64,000 bases of DNA, from the NCBI GenBank assembly GCA_032622095.1, contig CP136063.1, forward strand, positions 11,141,814 through 11,205,813, in the 5' to 3' direction. The notes under the pieces are model-generated. The model did no database searches. It was not told the DNA's origin and saw nothing but the letters and a program-made list of their open reading frames with translations. The DNA comes from Siphonodentalium dalli (taxonomy: Eukaryota; Mollusca; Scaphopoda; Gadilida; Siphonodentaliidae). Positions 21,543 through 32,877 of the stretch are shown piece after piece. Position numbers and translations under genes: made by a program. The stretch's first letter is position 1; every line of letters begins with the position of its first letter.

Positions 21543-24500
21543 TCGGGTGTCGTTCTCCCCACGTATCATCTAGGATCCCTGTATAATATATATAAATCAA
21601 CATGGAATTTGACGTTAGTGTCGGGACTGGACAGTAGATATATAATCGGGTGTCGTTCTCCCCATGTATCATCTAGGATCCCTGTATAATATATATAAAT
21701 CAACATGGAATTTGACGTTAGTGTCGGGACCGGACAGTAGATATATAATCGGGTGTCGTTCTCCCCATGTATCATCTAGGATCCCTGTATAATATATATA
21801 AATCAACATGGAATTTGACGTTAGTTTCGGGACCGGACAGTAGATATATAATTCGGGTGTCGTTCTCCCCATGTATCATCTAGGATCCCTGTATAATATA
21901 TATAAATCAACATGGAATTTGACGTTAGTTTCGGGACCGGACAGTAGATATATAATTCGGGTGTCGTTCTCCCCATGTATCATCTAGGATCCCTGTATAA
22001 TATATATAAATCAACATGGAATTTGACGTTAGTGTCGGGACCGGACAGTAGATATATAATCGGGTGTCGTTCTCCCCATGTATCATCTAGGATCCCTGTA
22101 TAATATATATAAATCAACATGGAATTTGACGTTAGTGTCGGGACCGGACAGTAGATATATAATCGGGTGTCGTTCTCCCCATGTATCATCTAGGATCCCT
22201 GTATAATATATATAAATCAACATGGAATTTGACGTTAGTTTCGGGACCGGACAGTAGATATATAATTCGGGTGTCGTTCTCCCCATGTATCATCTAGGAT
22301 CCCTGTATAATATATATAAATCAACATGGAATTTGACGTTAGTTTCGGGACCGGACAGTAGATATATAATTCGGGTGTCGTTCTCCCCATGTATCATCTA
22401 GGATCCCTGTATAATATATATAAATCAACATGGAATTTGACGTTAGTTTCGGGACCGGACAGTAGATATATAATTCGGGTGTCGTTCTCCCCATGTATCA
22501 TCTAGGATCCCTGTATAATATATATAAATCAACATGGAATTTGACGTTAGTGTCGGGACCGGACAGTAGATATATAATTCGGGTGTCGTTCTCCCCATGT
22601 ATCATCTATGATCCCTGTATAATATATATAAATCAACATGGAATTTGACGTTAGTGTCGGGACCGGACAGTAGATATATAATTCGGGTGTCGTTCTCCCC
22701 ATGTATCATCTATGATCCCTGTATAATATATATAAATCAACATGGAATTTGACGTTAGTGTCGGGACCGGACAGTAGATATATAATCGGGTGTCGTTCTC
22801 CCCATGTATCATCTATGATCCCTGTATAATATATATAAATCAACATGGAATTTGACGTTAGTGTCGGGACCGGACAGTAGATATATAATTCGGGTGTCGT
22901 TCTCCCCATGTATCATCTATGATCCCTGTATAATATATATAAATCAACATGGAATTTGACGTTAGTGTCGGGACCGGACAGTAGATATATAATTCGGGTG
23001 TCGTTCTCCCCATGTATCACCTAGGATCCCTGTATAATATATATAAATCAACATGGAATTTGACGTTAGTTTCGGGACCGGACAGTAGATATATAATCGG
23101 GTGTCGTTCTCCCCATGTATCACCTAGGATCCCTGTATAATATATATAAATCAACATGGAATTTGACGTTAGTTTCGGGACCGGACAGTAGATATATAAT
23201 CGGGTGTCGTTCTCCCCATGTATCATCTAGGATCCCTGTATAATATATATAAATCAACATGGAATTTGACGTTAGTTTCGGGACCGGACAGTAGATATAT
23301 AATCGGGTGTCGTTCTCCCCATGTATCATCTAGGATCCCTGTATAATATATATAAATCAACATGGAATTTGACGTTAGTGTCGGGACCGGACAGTAGATA
23401 TATAATCGGGTGTCGTTCTCCCCATGTATCATCTAGGATCCCTGTATAATATATATAAATCAACATGGAATTTGACGTTAGTTTCGGGACCGGACAGTAG
23501 ATATATAATTCGGGTGTCGTTCTCCCCATGTATCACCTAGGGCCCCTGTATAATATATATAAATCAACATGGAATTTGACGTTAGTTTCGGGACCGGACA
23601 GTAGATATATAATTCGGGTGTCGTTCTCCCCATGTATCATCAAGGATCCCTGTATAATATATATAAATCAACATGGAATTTGACGTTAGTTTCGGGACCG
23701 GACAGTAGATATATAATCGGGTGTCGTTCTCCCCATGTATCACCTAGGATCCCTGTATAATATATATAAATCAACATGGAATTTGACGTTAGTTTCGGGA
23801 CCGGACAGTAGATATATAATCGGGTGTCGTTCTCCCCATGTATCATCTAGGATCCCTGTATAATATATATAAATCAACATGGAATTTGACGTTAGTTTCG
23901 GGACCGGACAGTAGATATATAATCGGGTGTCGTTCTCCCCATGTATCATCTAGGATCCCTGTATAATATATATAAATCAACATGGAATTTGACGTTAGTG
24001 TCGGGACCGGACAGTAGATATATAATCGGGTGTCGTTCTCCCCATGTATCATCTAGGATCCCTGTATAATATATATAAATCAACATGGAATTTGACGTTA
24101 GTGTCGGGACCGGACAGTAGATATATAATCGGGTGTCGTTCTCCCCATGTATCATCTAGGATCCCTGTATAATATATATAAATCAACATGGAATTTGACG
24201 TTAGTGTCGGGACCGGACAGTAGATATATAATCGGGTGTCGTTCTCCCCATGTATCATCTAGGATCCCTGTATAATATATATAAATCAACATGGAATTTG
24301 ACGTTAGTGTCGGGACCGGACAGTAGATATATAATCGGGTGTCGTTCTCCCCATGTATCATCTAGGATCCCTGTATAATATATATAAATCAACATGGAAT
24401 TTGACGTTAGTGTCGGGACCGGACAGTAGATATATAATCGGGTGTCGTTCTCCCCATGTATCATCTAGGATCCCTGTATAATATATATAAATCAACATGG

Positions 24501-26294
24501 AATTTGACGTTAGTGTCGGGACCGGACAGTAGATATATAATCGGGTGTCGTTCTCCCCATGTATCACCTAGGATCCCTGTATAATATATATAAATCAACA
24601 TGGAATTTGACGTTAGTGTCGGGACCGGACAGTAGATATATAATCGGGTGTCGTTCTCCCCATGTATCATCTAGGATCCCTGTATAATATATATTAATCA
24701 ACATGGAATTTGACGTTAGTGTCGGGACCGGACAGTAGATATATAATCGGGTGTCGTTCTCCCCATGTATCATCTAGGATCCCTGTATAATATATATAAA
24801 TCAACATGGAATTTGACGTTAGTGTCGGGACCGGACAGTAGATATATAATCGGGTGTCGTTCTCCCCATGTATCATCTAGGATCCCTGTATAATATATAT
24901 AAATCAACATGGAATTTGACGTTAGTGTCGGGACCGGACAGTAGATATATAATCGGGTGTCGTTCTCCCCATGTATCATCTAGGATCCCTGTATAATATA
25001 TATAAATCAACATGGAATTTGACGTTAGTGTCGGGACCGGACAGTAGATATATAATCGGGTGTCGTTCTCCCCATGTATCACCTAGGATCCCTGTATAAT
25101 ATATATAAATCAACATGGAATTTGACGTTAGTGTCGGGACCGGACAGTAGATATATAATCGGGTGTCGTTCTCCCCATGTATCATCTATGATCCCTGTAT
25201 AATATATATAAATCAACATGGAATTTGACGTTAGTGTCGGGACCGGACAGTAGATATATAATCGGGTGTCGTTCTCCCCATGTATCATCTATGATCCCTG
25301 TATAATATATATAAATCAACATGGAATTTGACGTTAGTTTCGGGACCGGACAGTAGATATATAATTCGGGTGTCGTTCTCCCCATGTATCATCTAGGATC
25401 CCTGTATAATATATATAAATCAACATGGAATTTGACGTTAGTGTCGGGACCGGACAGTAGATATATAATCGGGTGTCGTTCTCCCCATGTATCATCTAGG
25501 ATCCCTGTATAATATATATAAATCAACATGGAATTTGACGTTAGTGTCGGGACCGGACAGTAGATATATAATCGGGTGTCGTTCTCCCCATGTATCACCT
25601 AGGATCCCTGTATAATATATATAAATCAACATGGAATTTGACGTTAGTGTCGGGACCGGACAGTAGATATATAATCGGGTGTCGTTCTCCCCATGTATCA
25701 TCTATGATCCCTGTATAATATATATAAATCAACATGGAATTTGACGTTAGTGTCGGGACCGGACAGTAGATATATAATCGGGTGTCGTTCTCCCCATGTA
25801 TCATCTATGATCCCTGTATAATATATATAAATCAACATGGAATTTGACGTTAGTGTCGGGACCGGACAGTAGATATATAATCGGGTGTCGTTCTCCCCAT
25901 GTATCATCTATGATCCCTGTATAATATATATAAATCAACATGGAATTTGACGTTAGTGTCGGGACCGGACAGTAGATATATAATCGGGTGTCGTTCTCCC
26001 CATGTATCATCTATGATCCCTGTATAATATATATAAATCAACATGGAATTTGACGTTAGTGTCGGGACCGGACAGTAGATATATAATCGGGTGTCGTTCT
26101 CCCCATGTATCATCTAGGATCCCTGTATAATATATATAAATCAACATGGAATTTGACGTTAGTGTCGGGACCGGACAGTAGATATATAATCGGGTGTCGT
26201 TCTCCCCATGTATCATCTAGGATCCCTGTATAATATATATAAATCAACATGGAATTTGACGTTAGTGTCGGGACCGGAGAGTAGATAGAGAATT
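21543..26294. repeat. 103-bp satellite array, 46 tandem copies
   Basis: Unit start GGGTGTCGTTCTCCCC recurs at 21547 and then 45 more times to 26194. Thirty-three intervals are 103 bp and twelve are 104 bp because of one extra T (ATTCGGG instead of ATCGGG). Units are nearly identical and most have a GGATCC site. Diagnostic variants are CATCTAGG/CATCTATG/CACCTAGG and TTAGTGTCGGG/TTAGTTTCGGG; they occur in runs, showing local homogenisation and block duplication. The first unit (ACGTATC, GACTGG) and last unit (GGAGAGTAGATAGAG) are the most diverged, as expected at array edges. Short open frames across units are artefacts. Confidence 0.95.
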
Positions 26295-26396
26295 CAGATG
26301 TTACTTTACCAGTTTATGTTAACAAAAGCGAAAGTCTCCGAATAGATTTAGAAGACGATACCATTGTTAAAGTATAGAGTAGAGTAGATTTGTTAA

Positions 26397-26805
26397 AGGT
26401 ACTCAATCCGATCAGACCCTCATAAATTACTATTTCTTTGGCTTCGGGGTAAAAAATAATTGATTCGAATCGAGGAACCTACCCATCAACGCTCAGAGTG
26501 ATCATATATCAATTTTTGAAGTTTTGTTATTTCTATTGTGTGTGGCCCAGAACACGCCCTCAAAAGAATGTTCTCGGTCAATATTGCGTTATTATTACCA
26601 ATTGATTTCAGAGTTAACCATCTTCGTCCGTTTGAATAAGTGTTTCTGTGGCAATTATTAGTACACATCTCGAGGAAATTACAAACTTCACAAATCAATA
26701 CCTGATCACTCTGAGCTTTGATGGATAGGTTCCTCGACTCGAATCAAATATTGTTTAACCCTGAAGCCAAAAATAGTAATGCAGAGGTGCTTAATCGTAT
26801 TCCAA
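26397..26805. mobile_element. TTAA-type inverted-repeat element M3, copy a
   Basis: The left end is AGGTACTCAATCCGAT after a TTAA at 26393-26396. The right half is the inverted copy (TCCTCGACTCGAATCAAAT ... GTGCTTAATCGTATTCC). The same 0.4-kb element lies at 39543-39961 with better preserved ends. Non-coding and non-autonomous. The right end of this copy has decayed, so the second TTAA is not visible. Confidence 0.7.
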
Positions 26806-27679
26806 AAGCATTTATTTTTACGAGTATACAAGCAAAAATAAATTCTCTATTCAGCTACACTATGCAGATGTTCTGTTTATCCACCGAACAAATTTAAATG
26901 TATTTTATTGCAGTTTTTGTTAAAAAAAACATCAACAAATTCACAGGTTCCCTATAGAGAAGCGATTACCTACTTAGCTACTTTATCTGTATATTAGAGA
27001 CTAATTAATTATGAAACAGTGTTGTATTCATGCGACTGAGACGCGAAATAGTCCGCCTTATCATTTCTAAATTATGCCGGAAAAATATCATAGCTTGGTG
27101 TAATTTATAATAAAATCTAAATGATTTGCGTAACGTTCAAATCTAAAACTGAAATGTACGAGTATAGCAGTCATGTGAATTTGGATGTTTGTGCTTGAAA
27201 CTTATTAATGAATTGAAAGTCTGAACGTTAGCAGTAGCACCAGCGCCAAGATCGGCGGTGCAAATGCACCAGCTAACAGAATAGCTTATACTTTATGTTA
27301 ACAAACTGCCAATTGCTTAATCAAGTTATAGACTTCACCAACTGAACAGTGAACAATTATATTTGAGTGCGTTTTGGGGCGCATCGTTTGATCTTTTGTA
27401 AAGGTGTTGCCACCGATTGCACGAAAATACATTGTGGGATATTGACGTTTCTAAGGACGCTGTCGCTAACAACGGAAACCAGCATGGTCCGTTCTAATGA
27501 TGAGCCACAACGTTGTTACGACACAGTGACGTCACTCACGAACTGTTGGAGGTTAACTGATCCAAGTTCTTGTAACCTTTCTTCCTCGCATATCATTAAG
27601 TTTATCTGTCTAGTAAACGGATATAGGCGTGGTCTATCTGATGGGCTTTATATGTATAGTAGACAGGGCTATGAGGTGG
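26806..27679. other. Spacer without a recognised gene
   Basis: AT-rich single-copy-looking sequence. A perfect CRE-like TGACGTCA lies at 27527-27534. An open frame from 27367 runs into the adjacent minisatellite, but its upstream part has no recognisable domain. Confidence 0.4.
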
Positions 27680-28325
27680 ATAAAACCGATTACCTCTATA
27701 TATTACAGGTAGATAACACCGATTATCTACATATAGTACAGGTAGATAACACCGATTATCTCTATATATTACAGGTATATAACACCGATTATCTCTATAT
27801 ATTACATTTAGAAAGCACCGATTATCTCTATATGTTACATGTAGATAACACCGATTATCTCTATATATTACATAACACCGATTACCTTTACATATTACAG
27901 ATAGATAACACCGATTATCTCTATATATTACAGGTAGATGACACCGATTATCTCTATATATTACATGTAGATAACACCGATTACCTTTACATATTACAGG
28001 TAGATAACACCGATTACCTCAATATATTACAGGTAGATAATACCGATTAACTCTATATATTACAGGTATATAACACCGATTATCTCTATATATTACATGT
28101 AGAAAGCACCGATTATCTCTATATATTACATGTAGATAACACCGATTATCTCTATATATTACATGTAGATAACACCGATTATCTCTACATATTACATGTA
28201 GATAACACCGATTTTCTCTATATATTACAGGTATATAACACCGATTACTTCTATATATTACAGGTAGATAACACCGATTACCTCTACATATTACAGGTAT
28301 ATAACACCGATTACGTCTGTATATC
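27680..28325. repeat. 33-bp minisatellite, about 20 copies
   Basis: Unit of the type GATAACACCGATTATCTC plus TATATATTACAGGTA, about 20 copies with few changes. One unit at about 27867-27890 is shortened. Because 33 is a multiple of three, the array reads VDNTDYLYILQ repeatedly on the plus strand and a different 11-residue repeat on the minus strand. I treat both as side effects of the period. The array lies immediately downstream of ZNF2. Confidence 0.9.
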
Positions 28326-28339
28326 ATAGGTCAAAATAC

Positions 28340-28518
28340 ATATGCAACACGATTATACACATGTCTCGCAGAAATGTGTTATCGCACAGACCCCTGGTGA
28401 ATCATCTTATGAGACGCCAGGGTACCCAACTGAGGAAATGATTTATCACACACGTTGCATTGATAGTGTGGATTCTCTTACGTATCGTCAGGTAACACAA
28501 CTGGGTAAATGAATTATC
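28340..28518 (-). pseudogene. Decayed downstream fingers of ZNF2
   Basis: After the ZNF2 stop the minus strand still shows finger remnants: a TGTGAGATAATTCATTTACC unit with a frame change, then YQCNVCDKSFPQLGTLASHK and a final HKMIH at about 28400. The ancestral array was about two fingers longer. Confidence 0.65.
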
Positions 28519-29778
28519 TCACATCAGATTGATATTGGCGATCCCGGTGTGGGTCCTCTTATGTCTAGTCAAGTCGCTCGCGCCAGTAAATGATTTCTTG
28601 CAAACATCACATTGATACGGGCGATCCCCAGTGTGGATCCTCTTATGTTTAGCCAGCGAACACGAGTGGGCAAATAATTTCTCGCACACATCACATTGAA
28701 ACGGGCGATCCCCCGTGTGAATCATCTTATGTGTCGTCAAGTGACTCGAATGAATAAATGACTTCTCGCACATATCACATTGATACGGGCGGTCCCCCGT
28801 GTGGATCATCTTATGTTTCGTCAGATTACTCGACTGAGTAAATGATTTATCGCAAATATCGCATTGGTATGGGCGAGCAACTAAATGCATCATCTTATGT
28901 GTAGTCAGGTTACTGGACTGAGTAAATGATTTATCGCACACATCGCATTTATAAGGGCGATCCCCGGTATGGATCCTTTTATGCGCAGTCAGGTTACTTG
29001 ACCAATTAAATGTTTTCTGGCACAAATCACATTGATACGGATGATCCCCCGTGTGGTTTCTCATGTGTGCAGTCAGGTCACTCGGCAGAGTAAATGATTT
29101 TTCGCACACATCGCATAGATATGGGCGATCCCCTGTGTGGGTCCTCTTATGTCTCGCCAGGTCACTGGACCGACTACATGATTTCTCGCACATATCGCAT
29201 CTATACGGGCGATCCCCTGTGTGGACCATCTTATGTCTCGCCAGGTCACTGGACCGAGTAAATGATTTATCGCACATATCACATTGATACGGGCGATCCC
29301 CTGTGTGGATGGTCTTATGTTTCGCGAGGTCACTTGACAGAGTAAATGTTTTCTCGCACACATCACATTGATATGGGCGATCCCCGGTATGGATCCTCTT
29401 AATATGTCTCGACAGGTGGCTTGACCGAGTAAACGATTTCTGGCATACCTCACATTGATACGGGCGATGCCCGATGTGGGTCCTCTTATGTCTCGCCAGG
29501 TAACTCGACAGAGTAAAAGATTTCTCGCACACATCACATTGATACGGGCGATCACCCGCATGGATTCTTGTATGTGACAGCAAATGTGCAGCTGTGTTGC
29601 ATGGTTTCCAGCATATATCGCACTCATATGATTGAACGTTCCCGTGCTTCGTATCATTGACAGACTGGCTAAACGAATAGACGCTTGTTTGAGAGGTATT
29701 ATCCGTATTATCCGTATTATCCGTATTATCCGTATTATCCGTATTATCCGCTGTGTTTTTCTCCTCTGCAGTCTCCAT
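28519..29778 (-). CDS. C2H2 zinc-finger protein ZNF2 (13 fingers)
   Basis: From the chosen start METAEEKNTADNTDN the protein has 419 residues. The alternative ATG at 29793 adds five (MEQST). I prefer 29778 because its context CAACAATGGAGA is the same as at the ZNF1 start. An N-terminal Asp-Asn-Thr run comes from a 9-bp microsatellite (29699-29750). Thirteen tandem C2H2 fingers with mostly TGDRPY linkers follow. Finger 1 is diverged (YECDICWKPCNTAAHLL) and one linker is altered (HLVARPY). The protein ends TGIANINLM, after a change that destroyed the next finger. It is probably a nuclear DNA-binding protein; the target is unknown. No effector domain is recognised, and no intron is present in the ORF. 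Confidence 0.87.
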   Translation of the reverse strand: METAEEKNTADNTDNTDNTDNTDNTDNTSQTSVYSFSQSVNDTKHGNVQSYECDICWKPCNTAAHLLSHTRIHAGDRPYQCDVCEKSFTLSSYLARHKRTHIGHRPYQCEVCQKSFTRSSHLSRHIKRIHTGDRPYQCDVCEKTFTLSSDLAKHKTIHTGDRPYQCDMCDKSFTRSSDLARHKMVHTGDRPYRCDMCEKSCSRSSDLARHKRTHTGDRPYLCDVCEKSFTLPSDLTAHMRNHTGDHPYQCDLCQKTFNWSSNLTAHKRIHTGDRPYKCDVCDKSFTQSSNLTTHKMMHLVARPYQCDICDKSFTQSSNLTKHKMIHTGDRPYQCDMCEKSFIHSSHLTTHKMIHTGDRPFQCDVCEKLFAHSCSLAKHKRIHTGDRPYQCDVCKKSFTGASDLTRHKRTHTGIANINLM

Positions 29779-29793
29779 TGTTGATTGTTCCAT

Positions 29794-30107
29794 AAATAGT
29801 AAAAACAGAATTGCCTAAGTTAAATTAATCAGAAAGACGATGCAGTTAGCGTCCCAAGAATTGCTCCTGAACATGTGCTCTGTATTATATAAGCACAATT
29901 CTGCCCAAAAAAAAAAGGGTTTCAAATTGTGGTTTTAAGCAGCGGAGGTAGGAATAGAACAATGATTGATAACATAGTCTATGTTCAGTTCAGTTGGTGT
30001 GTGTGACGAATGCCCCATGATGATGGGTTACAGTAGTAGTGTGATTACCACACGGACTAGGAAGAGCAAGTGGTTGACGGATAACTTAATAAGCAAGAGG
30101 AGGTATA
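29794..30107. other. ZNF2 upstream region
   Basis: No other gene seen. GAATAGAACAATG at 29953-29965 followed by AACATAGTCT matches the block upstream of ZNF1 (about 10149), supporting duplication of promoter plus gene. Confidence 0.4.
29884..29893 (-). promoter_or_regulatory. Possible TATA box of ZNF2
   Basis: The minus strand reads TGCTTATATAATACAG about 105-110 bp upstream of the ZNF2 start codon. The distance would allow a short 5' leader. In AT-rich sequence such matches are common, so this is only suggestive. Confidence 0.3.
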
Positions 30108-30655
30108 TGAGAGATCTATGTCATTTGTGGCCACTTTTAAGATGTATTCCTCCATAGCCACCCTAGTGGCAAGTCTCTGTCAAAAATATACCCGGCCAGC
30201 CCAGTATACCCGGCCACAAATTGGTCGTAAGTGGTGCATGGAACCAAACGGACCCTAAAATGTTGCTAAATTCCAGGTTGTGAGAGATCTATGTCATTGG
30301 TGGCCACTTTCAAGATGTATTCGTCCATAGCCACCCTAGAGGCAAATCTCTGTCAAAAATTTACCCGGCCAGCCCATTATACCCGGCCACAAATTGGGCG
30401 TAAGTGGTGCATGGAACCAAACGGACCCTAACATGTTGCTAAATTCCACATTGTGAGACATCTATGTCATTTGGTGGCCCCTTTTAAGATGTATTCGTCC
30501 ATAACCACCCTAGAGGCAAATCTCAGTCAAAAAATTACCCGGCCAGCCCATTATACCCGCCCACAAATTGGACGTAAGTTGTGCATGGGATCCAAACGGA
30601 CCCTAAAATGTTGCTAAATTCCAGGTTGGGAGAGATCTATGTCATTGGTTATATA
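30108..30655 (+). repeat. Tandem repeat, 173-175 bp unit, three copies and a partial fourth
   Basis: GAGATCTATGTCAT recurs at 30111, 30284, 30457 (as GACATCT) and 30632. Each unit contains TACCCGGCCAGCCCA..TATACCCGGCCACAAATTGG. Units differ by scattered substitutions, so the array is not very recent. No coding signal. Confidence 0.9.
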
Positions 30656-31988
30656 ATATTGGTGGTATACAAGTTGATAAACCTATATTGATTCGGTAAA
30701 GTCTCATCAGAGTGTGAACCGATTTTTTTAAACAACCAAAGAATAGTGAGCAGAACCGAGCTCTTAGTTATTTTGGACTCCATCTGAAATAGAATGGGTA
30801 TTAGTAGGTTATATATACATTATTGATTGGAGTGACTGAGATTGGGGAGGGGGTAATACTGATTGTTTGGGCATCTGTACATTGTAACAGGAATGTACAT
30901 ATAAAAATAATTGTAATGTTGCATGTGAAAATATGAGCAAGGTACATCACTATATTTTTAAATACAGTGAATCTGTTTTCTCATCATGCACATGCTTATT
31001 AAAGACATATTATGGATGTGTTTGAGCGCGTGAAGCCGATGAGCTACTATTCAGGCGCTTTGCCAAGAGCAGGAATGTAGCATTCTACTAACATCGCTGA
31101 AAATCGATCATACCACTCCATAGAAAACATCGTCTGAACTATGCTCAATTGAAAATATTTACTTCTCGATTCTGTGATAAATTAACGCAAATGAGTTTGC
31201 CATCGAGAGTCACTGCATTCAACTAATATATAAGAATGACGATGTGTGTTGTCATTTTTGGCTATAATATTTGTAAAACAAATAATAACTTTGAGCAAGA
31301 TTAGTCTGCAGTTGTATTTGATCACCCTATTGGAGTGTTTCTCGTCACTTCAATCACATCTTTGTTTACATTTAAGCTTTTATACATTCTTGATGTGACC
31401 ACCACACCGACTTCTTGACTTCGACCAGGACCAAAAGGCAATCGTGTGCATTTCTATGTGATTGTGAATCAAATATATCATGGATAAGATTTGTATAATC
31501 CTCCGTTCAAGTTCATTGAATATTTTATCAAATTGGGTCAGGTCAAAGGAGTGACATATCCCATTAAATGATATATACTAGTACATTAGTGCAATGATGA
31601 GGTTACAGGGAAAACAAGATTGATGAATCAGTGTTATGGAGAATATGCAGTGCATCAAAATTATCCAGATAAATGTCATTGCGACTTATTCCCATGCCTT
31701 TTATGAATACATATTATGACATATATGTATGTAAATTGAATTACATTCCTGCTTTTGTGCCCATGTTTAATTACAGTTAACACAGGTGACCTTCGTTATG
31801 GATTATAGTTTATTTAATAGTGAACGATAAGAAAATTTTGGGAGATTGATAAAAAGTGACACATTCAACACCAAAATCTTTAGAGGGTATACTTATGTAA
31901 TATGAGTTAATGTGGCAATCTGTCCTAAAGAAAGTTATGCGTAAATTTGAATTATATATTCCTCCTGATTTCTGCCATAATCTTGGCA
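30656..31988. other. AT-rich spacer without a recognised gene
   Basis: No open frame of note, no tandem structure and no clear repeat ends were found in this 1.3 kb. Confidence 0.4.
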
Positions 31989-32635
31989 TTAAAGGTGGAT
32001 TATCTCTTTGTAAACATGTATTATATAGTTACCGGGGTATAAAATATTAGATTTGAATCGAAGACTCCTGTCCGGAAATGCTTCTATCGATTAATATTCA
32101 TTTTATTTCGAATATTGTCTGGTCTAAAGAGGTGTGTTTGTTCAGCTAACGAACAATAGTGGTTACTGTTAACAGAGACCAGAAATTATATTGTGCAATT
32201 TTGTCACAAATAAACGTTAATTATACTCATTATCGCATATATCTGTGGAACAAAACAATACTAACAACCAATCTGTGACATTTGACATTCGTTGCGTAGC
32301 CGTAGGAACATCCCAGTGCTCTATATCGCAATACGGTCTCATCCGAATGGTCGGTTCTAAAAATAGTAACATAAATGGGCCCGATTTAATATTCGAAATA
32401 AAATCAATATTAATTGATAGAAGCTTTTCCGGACAAAGGTCTTCAGTTCATATCTATTATTTTATACCCACGCAACTATTTAAAATTTGTTATTTAACCC
32501 TTTACCCAACAGAACGCCCAGAAACGCCCTAACAGCCTAAATTATCTTCGGTCTGTCTCAATAAAACCATGGAAATATGGGTATCATTGGAACCGGCTCA
32601 TTAAGCACATTGTGATAGTTACAGTTATGCCCTGT

Positions 32636-32704
32636 GCCAATGCATTCTCTTATATATGCGAGTCGACCATAGGTCGCCTCGCATATATAAGAGAATGCAT
32701 TGGC
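32636..32704. repeat. Near-perfect hairpin 1 of P1-a
   Basis: Arms GCCAATGCATTCTCTTATAT... and their reverse complement pair over 33 bp with a single T/G difference (GAGTCGACC versus GAGGCGACC) around a 3-nt loop ATA. It is nearly the reverse complement of hairpin 2. Confidence 0.9.
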
Positions 32705-32759
32705 CTAAAAAAAACTTTTTTTTAACACTTTTTACCATTTTTTCTTTAATATGTGTTAA

Positions 32760-32828
32760 GCCAATGCATTCTCTTATATATGCGAGGCGACATATGGTCG
32801 ACTCGCATATATAAGAGAATGCATTGGC
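32760..32828. repeat. Near-perfect hairpin 2 of P1-a
   Basis: Same 69-nt palindrome in the opposite orientation (GAGGCGAC ... GTCGACTC around CATATG). Together with hairpin 1 it makes P1 a palindrome of palindromes. Confidence 0.9.
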
Positions 32829-32877
32829 ACAGGGCCGTTCTGTTGGGTAAAGGGTTAAAGAGATAATCCATCTTTAA

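Larger units (their letters stand above)
32498..32854. mobile_element. P1, TTAA-flanked inverted-repeat element nested in R2-b
   Basis: Ends CCCTTTACCCAACAGAACG and CGTTCTGTTGGGTAAAGGG are inverted, and TTAA lies on both sides (32494-32497, 32855-32858). CCCTTT next to TTAA resembles piggyBac ends. The 357-bp interior has two 69-nt hairpins and an A/T-rich centre but no ORF. A second copy is at 37855-38365. Confidence 0.85.
31993..32873 (+). mobile_element. R2, TTAA-flanked inverted-repeat element (copy b)
   Basis: Flanked by TTAA at 31989-31992 and 32874-32877. The left end AGGTGGATTATCTCTTTG and right end AGAGATAATCCATCT are inverted. Subterminal blocks TTCCGGAC and TATCGATTAATATT/AATATTAATTGATA also mirror each other. 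Without the insertion P1 at 32498-32854 the element is about 520 bp. A 95-codon open frame (from 32245) looks incidental. TTAA duplication points to the piggyBac/Kolobok-type group, but no transposase is present. Confidence 0.8.

Noticed and set aside
21543-26294. Many 67-69-codon minus-strand frames starting MIHGENDTR or MGRTTPEL
   Set aside because: They are the same 103-bp satellite unit read over and over. The period is not a multiple of three and each frame stops after about two units.
26460-26490. GATTCGAATC resembling a tRNA B box
   Set aside because: No A box or cloverleaf can be drawn, and the sequence is part of the M3 inverted-repeat element.
27527-27534. CRE-like TGACGTCA as a gene promoter
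   Set aside because: A single 8-bp match with no gene start nearby; kept only as a note in the spacer entry.
27367-28050. 227-codon frame with a VDNTDYLYILQ repeat
   Set aside because: Its length comes from the 33-bp minisatellite. The upstream part has no domain, and the minus strand of the array is equally open.
21543-28325. Regular repeats that could suggest a CRISPR array
   Set aside because: The units are contiguous with no unique spacers, and the genome is clearly animal; these are a satellite and a minisatellite.
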